Shown here in pieces: positions 43,961 to 56,194 of a DNA stretch of 64,000 bases (positions are counted from its first letter, which is position 1; each line of letters begins with the position of its first letter). This stretch comes from Lentinula raphanica (lineage: Eukaryota > Basidiomycota > Agaricomycetes > Agaricales > Omphalotaceae). The notes below the pieces were generated by a model. It had not been told where the DNA came from, did no database searches, and worked only from the letters and a program-made list of their open reading frames with translations. Both the position numbers and the translations under genes were made by a program. The stretch is taken from positions 558,001-622,000 of the forward strand of contig JANVFP010000002.1 of NCBI GenBank assembly GCA_027919835.1. The letters are read 5' to 3'.

Positions 43961-46900
43961 CTACCACACCACTTGAACAACTGCACCCGCCAACAGACCA
44001 ACCCAGAAGATGGCGCGGCTAAGTGCGGGCCTCGAGGCGCCACTCGTTTGCTGAGCGGATGAGGAGGTACTGGTGGTGCTCCCCACAATCTCTGCAGAGA
44101 GCTGCACATCGGGACAGTCCGGTGCGACCAGAACATCTCCGTAATTGCTAGCAATCCAAAGAACGACACCATTCGTCCATCCGAAGCCGGCCTAAGAACA
44201 GACATCAGAAGGATGCCAAAACAAATCTGTGACTGAAAAGCAACTTCTAACCTGGACCGTGTATTCTCCTAAGCGTCAAGCAAAGGAAGTTGAAATCTCG
44301 TTAACAATACCAATTAGCTGCTCACCTCCGCTCCCGGAAGAGTCGATGTCAATCGTAGAGAACTTCTCAAACATCTGATCTACAGGTTATATGTGCCGGA
44401 AGCAAACGAAGGCCGTCAACGTACATTTCCAGTGTTGTTCACGCTTTGAGTGACATTGAGTTCTGTATCTGACAATCTCGGAAGAAGGCCTGAGATAGAC
44501 CCTCCTGTGGCATGCCTATTAGGATGGTGTGAAGATTTGTATTTTTAGTTTTCATAATGGTGACAGCATAGACCGTTCTTACCAGCTGCACAATGCGCTC
44601 GCCATGTAACGATTGGCCACCATTCTCTGAATAGCCGCACCCCAGCCTTCACCGTCAGTCGCGTTGCCTCCGTTCACCACTGTCCCGTTGAGAGCGTTGA
44701 TATCAGCAGAGACGCCAGTCGTGCTTGCGTTGACTCCTGGCATGACCGGCTGGCCGAAGAGTTGGGACTCGGTCAGGTTGAGCTGTCCAGAGGGTATGAG
44801 ATCAAAGGATGATTGATTTCCGGCAAGAGTGGAAAGCATGGTCGAGGTAACGTTGGAGGGTAGTTCCTTGAGAGCAGACAGTAATATCATGATCAAGTTG
44901 GGCCAGCTATTGGGGCTATCCCTGGGGGTATTCCGTTCAACATCATGTAGGACGGTATCGCGCAAAAACTGACCATTGTAGACCTGTCTGAAGGAAAGTA
45001 GTGGGGAAGCTACCATTGTATCGATTCAAAACCATGTTGACCGCAGAAAAGGCTTTGAACGCGTTCGTATCGCTGCTTAGGACTTCATCCGGAATGATCC
45101 CAGACCAGTACGGATACCATGTAGCACTCGAGAAAACGTTATTCCTCGATTGCGTGAGAAGGCTGAAATCGTAGAAAGCAAGCTGTAGAAACGCCGTTCA
45201 GAGACAAAAGAATTCGATAGTTGAACCGCTAGTTTGACCTTAGTAGAGTTCCAGAACAGATCAAGTATTCCTTCCCGAATTGAAGCAGCTTGGCTAAGAT
45301 GAGAATTGGCGGCAGAGCTATTCGAACCATACAAGTTCGCGAGAAGGATGTGGTTCTTGTCTGCAGAGAAATACTATAGTCGAGTCATGCATAGGACAGG
45401 TATCAATGCTCACATAGGATACTATTCAGGTCAACAGGAATTGTCTCCCGTACAACCAGCGTAGTCAGATCTCCGTTACCTGGGGCGGGAGACTTGAGGA
45501 ATCGGGAGCAGTAGTCCCAACCTGATAGTCGTCAAGTCAAGGTCTCGTACCAAGCAAACAATCAGACTGACCTGTCTCGGCACCACTAGCTAATTCTGCG
45601 TACAAATCTGACAATTCAGACGTCGAAAGGTTCAACCCGGAGCCATGAGCAGTGTCATAATCTGTTGAGTTGCTTTCAATGGTTGACAGAACGACACACA
45701 CAATGAGAGGAACGGACCAGTGAGATATGATTCAGGACGAGGAGCGGTGTTGTTCACGGCGTAGTGCGCCATTGCGTAAGTTTGGTTCGTATAAGGACTC
45801 GTCACGTTCACAGTGCGATTGTTTTGCCACCAAGCAAGCTCTTTCTGGACATGATATGAGCATTTCGAGAATCTGATGACATATTTACAAAGGTATTCAC
45901 CTCCGCAAGAGGCAGAGCCCGTTCAAGTATAGATTGATCATTCGTAACAGTGACATATCGAGAAAGCATCTGGTGCAAGATTCAACGGTCATGTTCTAAG
46001 GAGTGTCAAATCACGTACCTGGATGAACAGAGGAGGCTGGGAACGATTGAGGTCTGTACAAACTTCATGAGTCGTCGAGAATTGACTTGGTCTGATTAGT
46101 GACAAACAATAGATGCGACCGCCATTGGGAATGAAACCATACGTCTCCAGCTCATCCATGAAGTTTTGAAGCGTGGAGTTGACAATGTCGTAAAGTTCAG
46201 ATTGAAGTAGACCTTCGATGATCCAGTAACTGTCCCAGTAATACTGCTCCCGGAAACGACCACCTTAGGGGTATGGGAATTAAAACTGATGCGCGAGTAG
46301 TAGGCAGTATTCACCTGGAATGACAAACGTGTGGTTCAAGGCTATCAATGTACTCTCGCAAGTTCCGCTGGAGCCGGTAGGACACAAAGCTGATGCGTTC
46401 GTGGATCTGATCAATTGTGACCAATAACCATGCACGGTCTGGGACCAGGCCTGGAGCAACGGATCTGTGACATTCTCAAGAAAACTGGGGTTTGTAGGGA
46501 AGTCGGATAACTCCAGCGCTTCGAGTTCAAGACCTTCTCCTTTGAAATTGGTATCGACGAATTGCTCGACGTCGCCCTCGGTGATGGTACCAGATCCAAG
46601 CTGCTGGAAGTTGGCCAAAACGTTTGCAGAGGAGTTGCTCGTTGGCTAAAAATGACAACAGATATCACGATGACGGCATCGCGGTAGATGACGCGTCGAA
46701 CTCGCACCTTGTCCACAAAAGTTTTGGGATCTGTCCATAGACTAGCGTCGTTCACTGTTTGCAGAAGCTACGAAAGACATGAGAGAGCATCAGTCAGTAG
46801 ACCGTTGATCCAGAAGCGTGAAGAGACTTACAGCACCGGCACAGAAGATTTGCGATGGACACCAGTCTTGAACGGGAGGCAAAGCGTACTGGGATGGTAT

Positions 46901-47032
46901 TGCAGCAGTCAAGGACGCAGTAGGACTTGCTATGGATGTCGTGACTGATATCTGCGAGACCGACGTAGCATCTGCTGGAACAGCGTAGATTTGTCGCGCA
47001 TAGACGACAAAAGCTAGAATTTGGACGAGCAT
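43961..47032 (-). CDS. Secreted, GPI-anchored GH37 trehalase
   Basis: Hydrolyses trehalose to two glucose at the cell surface. The signal peptide is MLVQILAFVVYARQIYAVPA, followed by CPSQIFCAG and LLQTVNDASLWTDPKTFVDK, as GH37 enzymes begin. Signature 1 reads GRFREQYYWDSYWIIEGLL. Then come NGGRIYYLNRSQPPLF, PRPESYLTDY, ETGWDYCSRF and signature 2 LQWDFPNSWPNL. The catalytic Asp and Glu fall in the GWDYCSRF and C-terminal EGWG-type blocks. Many N-glycosylation sites (NSS, NGT, NAT). The tail is Ser/Thr-rich and ends in a hydrophobic segment (FWVGLLAGAVVQVVW), a GPI-anchor signal. Stop at 43961. About 14 introns. Confidence 0.92.
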
Positions 47033-47087
47033 TATGACCCGGGATGTCGATGAAGGTCAAACAAAAATTGGGCTGTTTGCCGCCCCT

Positions 47088-47095
47088 CTTTTATA
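47088..47095 (-). promoter_or_regulatory. TATA box of the trehalase gene
   Basis: TATAAAAG on the minus strand, 56-63 bp before the start codon at 47032. Good consensus and spacing. Confidence 0.5.
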
Positions 47096-47939
47096 GTCCA
47101 GATGGTGCATATTGAACAACCTGGGTCGGATGACCACAAAGTTTGACAGAAACTGCGTGCGAAGCGCGGAACTGAATAAGCGCCATCGTGTGACTGTGAC
47201 GTAACGAGCGCTCAATATCCTTCTACTACTTTTTCAAGTTGACAGAAATTCACAAGTTTTATGAGGTGTGGTCTCCCCTGTCGTCGAAGTTTTCATAATG
47301 GCAACGTAGACAACATGAGCTGCACTGCCAGAAGTTATGAGCTCACGAAGATCTGTAACTCATTAATACTCTTGGCCTCGAAAGAGATGCGTCATATACG
47401 AAATTGAAATATTGACCCCGCATCTCCCCGCATCATAGAGCATCATGTGCAACGACATACTAATGGCTTTCCAAACATCCAGATCAACAAATTCAGGAGG
47501 ATTGAAATCCGAAATACCTCACAAGTGACAAGAGTCTGGTAGGCCATGTACGCGGAACATGTGAACGATTTCATCTGATTGTATCGCTCAAACTAAGATT
47601 GGACGAGTGAGGCCATAACTAGGGCCTTCACCTCGGAATAAGGCCATGACATGGGCTCGGAAAGCAGATTTATTCATCAAGGTTGATCAATATCATCACT
47701 CACGGCGTATCTATTCCGTCTGACCCTCCCCCCTTTTTCGTGCACCACGACCATTCCGGCCTTGAAAAACCAGCACCCAAAACGTATTCCAAACAAGCAA
47801 AGGCAACATTGGAAGTGACGTGCGTGCACTTCAGTTGGGACAGGTATCAAGACTACGATACGCACCTGTCCAAGGACGTGACGCGAATGCAACAACTCTA
47901 TACCATCAGCCCATCTACACCTAGACCGCACATGCTACG
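47096..47939. other. Intergenic region
   Basis: About 840 bp between the trehalase promoter and the end of the RBM25-like gene. Two overlapping antisense open frames (47677-47943) end in the flank of that gene and show no family resemblance. No supported gene. Confidence 0.5.
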
Positions 47940-50130
47940 CTAGTCAACGAGCATTTTTTCGGTGAGCAGTCCTTCTCCATATGCCATGCTTTCAAAGATG
48001 ATCTGGCGCCAAACGCTTTTAGTCAGCTCAACAGCTTCCTCTTCAAGAACCTACAGTTGAAATATCGAGGGATGAGATCTTAGTTAGAAACCAAGCGTAT
48101 AACGGCGCACCGGCTCAAGTCCCTCGACCAACTTTTGAGGACCCTTATGATCCTTAAGATGCTCTAACACGAACATGATCAGATCTTCCTCCTCCATCTC
48201 GCCTAGATACTTGACCATAAGGCGTTTAACAAGCGGCTCAAATTTGCGGTCAATGATTATCTGAGGAAGGAGGTGATTAGAAGATCAGAGGACCAACAAT
48301 GACTGGAAGCTCACATCAGAAAGCCCATCCCAACGAACTTTGGCCTTGAACAGGGTTTCCGTATCATGTGGGACAGATTCTCTAATACGCTCCAGTCTCT
48401 CTTTCATCTTTTCACTGCTCTCCGCAACGCTGAAGTCCAGTTTAACCAAGGGCACCTTCCTCTTCTTGATCTGTTCTTCTTCATCTTCGTCCTCTGCGAA
48501 TGCTGTGACGGCCTTCTCCTTCCCTGCGTCTTTGGCAGGAGCAGGTGCCAGGGACACGTTGAGTTTCACCAGCCCGCCGTCATCCAACAACAGCCCAGCC
48601 TTTCGTTGTTCTTCAGCCAATGCCTGCATCTCGTCCATTTGCCGAGCCAAGAAGTCCTCCGACTCACGACGCAGATTCTCGACTTCTTGTTCTTCGAATC
48701 TCCGAGATTTGATGTCGGCGGCTTCTTCGGCTTCTAGTCGTCGTGCTCGAAGCTGACGCCATCGTGCCCTGCGAAGGATAATATTCAGTTGAGGCTGTCA
48801 TATAACAGTATGATAATCACCTATCCACGTAGAAAAGTTCGTCACTCTCGTCATCGTCCCAGAGATCCAGCCGTTCGCGCATCTCTACGCGATCTCTGTC
48901 CTCAGCCTCCTTCGTAGCTCGCTCTCGTGCAATCGACCTTTCCAGAGCTGCTATCCGCACTCGTTCTCTGGGTTCATATCGCCGCTCTCTCTGTAGAAAG
49001 AAACGAGAAGATCAACAACTAGCCAAGTTGCAAATCAGAAGCGACTTACATCTCGGAATGAAATCTCCTCATCACGTCTCCTAGATTCTTTCCTTTCCTG
49101 CTCCAATTCCTCATCGGTCTTGGTGGTCCGGGAGGACCGTCGCCCATCATCTGATGACCCTTCTTTCACGAACCCGGACATAGAGGGTTTTCCACGTGAG
49201 GAAGCTGCTGTCGAAGCTTGTGGTTGTGCCGCAGGTTTCCCCCATTCTCGTGCCTTGGGTCCGCTCGATGCACCTCCTTGAGGAAATGATGGCACGTCCT
49301 TCATCTTCTCTCTTTCTCTTTTCGCGGCCCTTTCTCTGAATTGAGCAATTTCTGATATGACAAGACCACGCTGGGTTTCGGGAAGGTCGGCTTCTTGAAG
49401 GTCATGCAGATGGGGTGGGATAACGTATTTTTCCTTGTCCAAAAGGCCATTCTCTGCAGCATCCTGGGATTCCTTGTTGATTCTCTGCACCAATTCGTCA
49501 ATTTTGGCTTTGGCTTGCCTGTTTTTCTCCTCGTCAGCCTGTACGCGGAAGGTGAGTGTGGATCCGGTTCACGAGGAAAAAGCTACACACATTGGTTACC
49601 ATCCGCTGTGAACTGTAAGCGTCTAGGAAGGCTTTGGTCTTTTCATCTGCTTTGATCTGGAAATTTGACGTAGGTGTGAAATGAGACAGAGCCCAAAGTC
49701 AAAACGCACCAGCAAACTTTTGTTGGCACAGCCATCTTCGAGTGCGGGCAACTCGACTCCATTGAGTAGATTGATCGCTCGGAGAGCGCTGTCAGGTTCA
49801 TCGTATTCTGCAAAGCCAAAACCTTGTGGTTTGTTCGCAGGCGTTATAAGACGCTTGAACGAATTGACCTTGCCGCACGCCTACGTACAGAATGAGTTGA
49901 AGGGATCAAGTCTTGTGAAAATACGATACCGAAAGAAGCTCGTTGATAAACGGGTCAGTGACACCGCCTGAAATAGACCCAACGAAAAGTTGTATTTGTT
50001 TTTGAGCTTGCGGAGGCACAAACTGCATGGAATGCTGTTGCGCAGCAAGAGCAGAGATTGAAGGACCTTGACCAAACGACGGAAAAGGTGGTCGCAGCCC
50101 AAGTCCCATACGATTTGGCATAGGTTGCAT
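47940..50130 (-). CDS. RBM25-like splicing factor (RRM + PWI domains)
   Basis: Nuclear RNA-binding protein linked to the U1 snRNP and splice-site choice. Start at 50130 (MQPMPNRMGLGLRPPFPSFG), with a probable intron in the 5' leader. RRM: IQLFVGSISGGVTDPFINELL, then KVNSFKRLITPANKPQGFGF, AEYDEPDSALRAINLLNG. The middle is a long charged region (RERAAKREREKMK; ESRRRDEEISFRDRERR-type) typical of RE/RD-rich splicing proteins. The C-terminal PWI domain starts near RWDGLSD and includes FEPLVKRLMVKYLGEMEEEDLIMFVLEHL. The end is GEGLLTEKMLVD with stop at 47940. About seven introns. Domain order and length agree with human RBM25 and its yeast counterpart. Confidence 0.9.
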
Positions 50131-50342
50131 TGTGTAGCGTAGATCTGGGCAATGGAATCAGTTGAGTTGAACATCTAGAGGCCTAAACAGAGCACGTACC
50201 AAAGAGAAAGAATCTGAAAAATAAAGTAAGGGAAGATTGTGGAAGTCGGTGGCAAAGCCGGAAATTACAGCACAGCCACTAGAATCTTCGGCTATAACCT
50301 CTTCAACGACTCCTCCGAGCATCCCGCCTTAAGCGACAACCT

Positions 50343-51891
50343 ATGGCGGGCTCTCAAAGCACCTCAAAGCATGTGGTCGTCGAAAGTGCGTATTCAACAA
50401 TCTTCGTTTGCTTCTATATCTCATATTTCTTCAGTTGCGCTACTTGTTGCATCTCAAGTTTGTCTATCCATTATTCCGATCCGACTTTGGCTGAGCATTT
50501 CATTCGCAAGGCAGCTCTATATTACACCTTGCGAGTACGTGCTCGTAAATCCCTTTGTACATCTGCTGATACCCATGCAGTGGGCTATAGGCTCCTTCAC
50601 CGGAGGCGATAAGAAGAGCGTCAATGCAAAGCAGATGGAAGCCTTGAAACGACTGGGTCATGTAGAGCTCAAATTGAATGAGTATGAGAGTGCGTTCCAA
50701 GTCATCTCAAATACTACGCGGCGGAACTCATCCAAACCACTAGGTGTCGTTGCCAACGAAGTCATACATCCAGATGATATCCCGGTCAAATTCTCTGGTT
50801 TGTCGGCTTCTATGATTCCCATCCAGTCTTCAGACTAATCGTTTACTAGACATTGGAGGATTAGATCCAATCATTTCTTCTCTCCGCGAATCAGTCATTT
50901 ACCCCCTTCTCTATCCCACCCTCTTCACCTCAAATTCGTCACTACTCGGAGCACCGAAGGGTGTCCTGCTATACGGACCTCCTGGATGCGGCAAAACCAT
51001 GCTCGCCAAAGCCCTAGCCAAGGAATCCGGGGCGACTTTTATCAACATCGCTGCTTCCGTGCTCACGAATAAGTGGTTCGGCGAATCCAACAAGCTCGTC
51101 GCAGGACTTTTCAGTTTGGCTAGGAAAGTTCAACCTAGTATCATTTTCATCGACGAAATAGATTCGTTTTTGAGGGAGAGATCATCCGGAGACCACGAAG
51201 TAACGGCCATGATGAAGGCAGAATTCATGACGTGCGTCAATTTTTTACCTGGAATTGTCAAGATTTTCACTGAGTTATTCCATTTGCAGACTTTGGGACG
51301 GTCTGTTGTCATCAACAGACCGAATACTGGTCCTGGGAGCGACCAACCGACCGAACGATATAGACTCCGCCATTTTTCGTCGATTACCCAAGCGATTTGC
51401 AGTAACATTACCCGATTTTGGTCAAAGAATGAAAATCTTCAAGCTAGTCAGTGACCTAGCTTTCATGCTCAAGCCAATCATCCCATTCATTCATACTAGA
51501 TGCTCAAAGATGTCTCGCTTTCGTCAGACCTCTCTCTCGAATTTCTTGCTCAGGCATCAGAAGGACTTTCAGGCTCAGACTTGAAGGAATTATGTCGTGG
51601 TGCAGCAATGGTGCCAGTCCGCGAATACATGAGGGAAAATCTATCCAATGGGGAAGTCTTGACGGACGAACAGTTGAAGGTCAGTATCTAGCTTTCATTT
51701 ATCTTCGACTAAAATAATCATCTTCGACTCAGAACTTCAAACCGCGCCCAGTTACCCTCCAGGACTTTCTCGGGTCTTTTGAGAACAGCGGTCCACTGAG
51801 TAAACCTGTATCGCCTGCTCCTGAAGACAGAAGTAGGCTAGATTCCGAAGATGGTGCTGATACTACAAGGGTCCCCGTTCCACTAGATTGA
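50343..51891 (+). CDS. MSP1: Msp1/ATAD1-like AAA ATPase
   Basis: Membrane-anchored hexameric ATPase that pulls mistargeted tail-anchored proteins out of the mitochondrial outer membrane and peroxisomes. Start at 50343; the N-terminal segment [16 protein letters not shown] is a transmembrane helix. Then [13 protein letters not shown], after an intron [12 protein letters not shown], and [15 protein letters not shown], the usual linker. The AAA core has DIGGLDPI, Walker A GPPGCGKT (~50980), WFGESNKLV pore loop, Walker [12 protein letters not shown], and the second-region block [21 protein letters not shown]. Then [23 protein letters not shown]. The tail is unusually long for the family ([27 protein letters not shown]), ending at 51891. 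Confidence 0.9.
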
Positions 51892-52832
51892 AAACATACA
51901 CCTGCCGAACTTCAATAATACGTTCATAATCTTCAATGCAAGCTCATATCGATACACACGTTCGAGCATTCTCCGCCTATCAAACTTGGATTCAATGGTA
52001 CTGTCCTGTACTAACGGTAACAGATTCGACATTTTCTCGATCCGGGTAGCTCAGTCAAGGAAACGGGATTGAAATGGGTCGGGAGGGTACTCTGGATGTA
52101 GCCGGGGCATATCTTGGCGTGCTCTAAGACCGCCATCATGATGACTTCTGAGATTGGTGAATGTCACGTCGACCGAAGTGAGTATCGAGTATTCCTCGAA
52201 GGAAGCCAAAACAGCTAGATAACACGCACAATCAATTCATGCCGTTCATTCGGTTTCCGAAGTGAAGCTCTGTTGAATGTTCATTCAGCGATACCAAGAA
52301 TAAGATAGTAAGAGTTCTTCGGAATCTCAACTTTCAGCCTGCCTGCCTCGTCCTGCCTCGCTTCGACCTCGTACCGGGTGAGAACACTCTATCTTCTTGC
52401 TCAAGTTCAGACTCACTATGATTTTGACATGATATAGCACCAGCTCTTTGGGTTCCATGGCAGCATATTTTACTCATTGTTCGAATCGAGGTTCTTGACT
52501 ATCAGAATCTCCGATTTCAGAAATACCTCGATACGGGCCAAATCAAAACGATGTATTTTACAAGGTTCTTGCTATATAGGGGCTTTTTACATCGTACGTT
52601 CGGAGTATTCGCAAACACGGTCAATCTGAAATGAAGGTCAAGAAGCATCAGGGAACAAAACAAATCACAATCACTGCGAACTACAAGTTACAAGGTTTAG
52701 AAGAGTATTTGGAAAAAAGGAAGTGGCATAGTGGTCATGAAATTCGTGAGTCAAAAAGAACCTTATGGGATGGCAAGGAGGCTGGACTGTACGAACACCC
52801 GAGATCCTCTTACCTTTGTTCTGGACTACTCT
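51892..52832. other. Intergenic region
   Basis: About 940 bp. The stretch 52740-52832 begins the first segmental duplication unit. Two scattered short frames have no protein character. No RNA gene recognised. Confidence 0.5.
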
Positions 52833-55178
52833 CTAAGTAGTGGGCGGCTCCTCGAGCTGGTCTTCATCAATCCCGTCTCCGATATACTCGACTCCGAACA
52901 TGTTCTCGTGTATAACCGCGTATCTGAACCCATCTCCTGGCTGAAGCGGCGCATGACCATCCGGCTGCGGGTCCGTCCTATAGTTATTGAACTGCTGCCC
53001 CATCAATGCGCCAGCCCTTCGGTTATCCCCAGCCTCGATATAAGAAACGAGCGCGCCACTCCCGCCTTGAGACGCAATTGCCGGCGGATACTCATCTCGG
53101 TCCAACTGTCCTGTGGTTCCTGTGGCTCCAGAAAGCTCTTGCGTGGTGAGTTGGAGGAGCTCCCTCTGGGATTGGTATTGGCCCGTAGACTGACGTCGTC
53201 GAGTCGGTGCACCGGAGGGATCGTATGTCAGAACAGCGGGAAGGCCCATTTCATATACGCCTACACGAGCGTTTTCTACCGCAGCCGGAGTGTCTTCCTC
53301 GTAGAGGTAGACCAACCAATTGCCATCATCGTCCCGTCGGGGTACATCCAATGGCAAGACAGGCGGGCCAGGTTGGCTCGGTGTATCAGGGTCATCGGGC
53401 CTTCGGTATCGTAGACTGTATCCATGAGGTGGAGTTGGGATACCGGGCGGCGGCGTCGTCGTCGCAACTATGTTGTTTGCTACAGCGACAACCGCGGCTA
53501 TAATTCCTGGAATATTTGGATTTCCACATCGTTGGTCATCCTTCGGGTTGTGAGTGAGGATCCCCCCTTGGTCCAATGTTCCGACGACATAGCTGTGGCT
53601 CATGCTGACTATGTCAGGTTCCGCACTCTGGAGTTGGTCGCCTGACGTATCGGCTTTGATATCTGTCACATAGGCAACTGTCATACCCCCAGTCGGACTC
53701 CTTCCTCTGAGTCCAGCACCAACCCAAAGCATCCGTACAGGTATCCAGTAAGCAACGCGAAGGGTATCCTCTCCTACAGTCACATTGAAAGGATCGAGAT
53801 AAACCATCGTGTCTGGATGGGCAGTATATGACTGCGTGGTAACCCCGTCAGAGCAGAATGACAATATCATCCCTGAAGTGGATGTATCGTACTCAACCCC
53901 AGTCACGGCTTTTGCCTGGAAATTTAGGCCCTGAGGCGCAAAACTAATAGCCTTGGTCGTAGAGATTTGCCCCTCGAGTTGCTTCAGAGGAATCTGCGCT
54001 GGATTGTCGTCACCGGCAATCTGTACGATCATAGGAGTATCGAGAAGCCAGCCCGTAGAGCATGCCTCACTTCCTGCAGGAATTGTTGTTCCGTCCAGCA
54101 TTGCAAGATCCCCTGGGGCATTCCAGTAAGCATCTCCATCATTGTTATGGTTTGGTGTGATGATATATTTTGTGGTGTTGTTAGCAGGATCAAGCTCCTT
54201 CGCTTGAGATGTGATTGAAGCAGGCGCAGTTTCATCTGCGTAGGTCGTGACATGATTCATCGGAAACCTAATATGAATACGGTAAAGGATGCTTGGAGGC
54301 AGATCTGGTAGACTGACGATCGCATTCCACGCAGGGCCATCCACACGGGGAGCGCCTACGTCTATAGATTGCCATTGGATAGAAGGGATGGTATCACTTC
54401 CGTTGAAGAAAGTGGAGGGATTAATTCCGTCGGGTATCCACACCTGTTCTCCAAACGAGGTCATTTTGGTCTCGTCCATAGACGTTGTATAACGTGCAGT
54501 CAGGACAGGATTCCTAGCGATCGTGGGTCCGGCATTGTAGATGAGGAACGACAACGTCTCGGCTTGACCATAGGGTAGATTGTTGTTATAACGGGCTCGA
54601 CTGGAGGCGATTCGCAAATCACACTGCGATATTGCTTGAACATTGGTCAATCCGTTGAAGTCAAGGTTCCCGATGTCACCAGGAGTGTTCCAGTACGTCG
54701 AACCATCATTATGATGATTCGGTGTGATGATATATGTGGTGGAATTATTTGACTGGCGTGGATCAGAGGTGTTCGAGGTGACTGATGCAGTCGTGGTATC
54801 ATCGTCGTAAGACTCCTCATGAGTCATTGGGAATGTCAGACCGAGCTGCAGAATAGTGCCCGGAGACATATCAGGAAGAGTGGTCACCATGTTCCATCCT
54901 TCGTAGTGTGTCGATGGACTGGTGAGGTTCGTCCAAGTAAGCGAAGCCAGATCTTTGGATGGTTGTTTTCCTAATTGCTCCTGAGCTTTCTGAAGAAATG
55001 TGGAGACATTGTTGTAGTCCATTGAATGGGTGTACCCGGCTGTGACGGTCGGAGCTGAAGCTGTATCCGGGCCAGCATTGTAGATGTAAAGTGTGATGGT
55101 CTCGGAGTCACCATAGGGCTTGTCGTTGTCATAGTATGCTCTTTTGGATGCAATCCGTAAATCAGCGCTGGTAGTCAT
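52833..55178 (-). CDS. DUF11-like x2 / NucA-NucB nuclease-like protein, copy A
   Basis: A single intronless frame of 781 residues with a true ATG and no signal peptide. Residues ~4-168 and ~186-355 are two copies of one beta-sandwich repeat that follows the DUF11 pattern: ADLRIASKRAYY, ETITLYIYNAGPDTASAPTV, LPDMSPGTILQL and TTASVTSNTSDPRQSNNSTT. A novel middle part follows (QGLNFQAKAVTGVEYDTS; VRMLWVGAGLRGRSPTGG), then a Pro-rich stretch. Residues ~691-765 match NucA/NucB DNases: LDRDEYPPA, GGSGALVSYIEAGDNRRAG, and GDGFRYAV. The DRDE (693-696) and DNR (718-720) residues fit the family's catalytic block. Role is inference; a cargo or secreted effector nuclease is possible, but no export signal is visible. 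Confidence 0.8.
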   Translation of the reverse strand: MTTSADLRIASKRAYYDNDKPYGDSETITLYIYNAGPDTASAPTVTAGYTHSMDYNNVSTFLQKAQEQLGKQPSKDLASLTWTNLTSPSTHYEGWNMVTTLPDMSPGTILQLGLTFPMTHEESYDDDTTTASVTSNTSDPRQSNNSTTYIITPNHHNDGSTYWNTPGDIGNLDFNGLTNVQAISQCDLRIASSRARYNNNLPYGQAETLSFLIYNAGPTIARNPVLTARYTTSMDETKMTSFGEQVWIPDGINPSTFFNGSDTIPSIQWQSIDVGAPRVDGPAWNAIVSLPDLPPSILYRIHIRFPMNHVTTYADETAPASITSQAKELDPANNTTKYIITPNHNNDGDAYWNAPGDLAMLDGTTIPAGSEACSTGWLLDTPMIVQIAGDDNPAQIPLKQLEGQISTTKAISFAPQGLNFQAKAVTGVEYDTSTSGMILSFCSDGVTTQSYTAHPDTMVYLDPFNVTVGEDTLRVAYWIPVRMLWVGAGLRGRSPTGGMTVAYVTDIKADTSGDQLQSAEPDIVSMSHSYVVGTLDQGGILTHNPKDDQRCGNPNIPGIIAAVVAVANNIVATTTPPPGIPTPPHGYSLRYRRPDDPDTPSQPGPPVLPLDVPRRDDDGNWLVYLYEEDTPAAVENARVGVYEMGLPAVLTYDPSGAPTRRRQSTGQYQSQRELLQLTTQELSGATGTTGQLDRDEYPPAIASQGGSGALVSYIEAGDNRRAGALMGQQFNNYRTDPQPDGHAPLQPGDGFRYAVIHENMFGVEYIGDGIDEDQLEEPPTT

Positions 55179-55331
55179 CTATACAATGGTATTCGTCAAA
55201 GCTTGAACTCGTCGTCAACAGACATAGGGCCTACCGGATGAACTCTGGGCGAATATGTTCACTTGAAAGAAAAGCTCGACAACTCGAAGTTCGATAGAGC
55301 CTGAAGAAAAAGGGCACCCGACGTCCAGGCT

Positions 55332-55337
55332 TTTATA
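55332..55337 (-). promoter_or_regulatory. TATA box of nuclease-like copy A
   Basis: TATAAAAG lies on the minus strand about 155 bp before the ATG, in a tract aggcttttataatgttt that is identical in copy B. The distance suggests a 5' UTR intron. Confidence 0.45.
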
Positions 55338-56194
55338 ATGTTTGGATGATATTACCAGGACTTTATCGTCTGGCTTGCGAGTAGGAACATCCTTCAGCAG
55401 AGAACTCAAGCTCCGTCACCTCATGATAGTGGCTTTGAATTTCTTGCATAAGAAATTGTTACAGAGACGTAGCGCCTTTGGAAAAAGTGAAGAAGACTAA
55501 ATAGCGATAAGAAGACAAGAACTCACATATGCCATTCCAATCTCACCTTTCTTGTAGAGGTCGGGGTAATGTGTGGAGTTATGGAGCAATACTTACTGAG
55601 TCAAGACCGCCTTTGAAACCCTCCTTCTCATTTTGAAAAAGATCGAAAGCTTTTGCGATCGATTCGCCGTGCAAAACAGCCACCGAACAGTGTTCGGTGG
55701 TTTTGTTAATTCTTGTCTGCCCAGTATATTTGGGACTCGGGTGCTAGGATAGTAATAGAAGATAATCATGCATGCTGCAGAATGTATAGGAAACTCAAGT
55801 AAGTCTTTCTGGACGAGACCTACAGGATAATTCTTGCCATCTTGAAGGGCGGCTTAGCGCTCGGTATTTCGCAGCTGTGACTTTCAGCCTAACAAAATAG
55901 TAAGCCTCCTTTGGATAAATAGAAACTTTTAAATATGTAACTTACTCGAACCCCTTGCCCCCGCAATTTCAGGGCATGTACATTAACTAACCCGTGGAGA
56001 TTGGTTTGAACCTGGAATCCATAGAAGCAATCAGTGATCATATTCAATGCCTTCACCGGTTCTCACTCACATCGTCACATCTACCTGACACCGACGTAAG
56101 TGGAATCCGTTCTAGCTATCTGGCTGTCGTTCTACCTGATTTGGAACATTGACTTTATCAAACTTCATCCCATTGGTCAACTTGTCACTTGAGG
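55338..56194. other. Intergenic region within duplication unit A
   Basis: About 860 bp matching unit B upstream of its nuclease-like gene (60586-61413). It contains the 13-bp near-palindrome accgaacagtgttcggt at 55681. No gene. Confidence 0.6.

Noticed and set aside
47677..47943. Overlapping frames of about 85 codons on both strands
   Set aside because: No domain resemblance, no introns or start context, and they run into the RBM25-like gene end.
52033..52080. D-arm-like word gggtagctcagtc
   Set aside because: No T arm or anticodon arm follows; a single-motif match.
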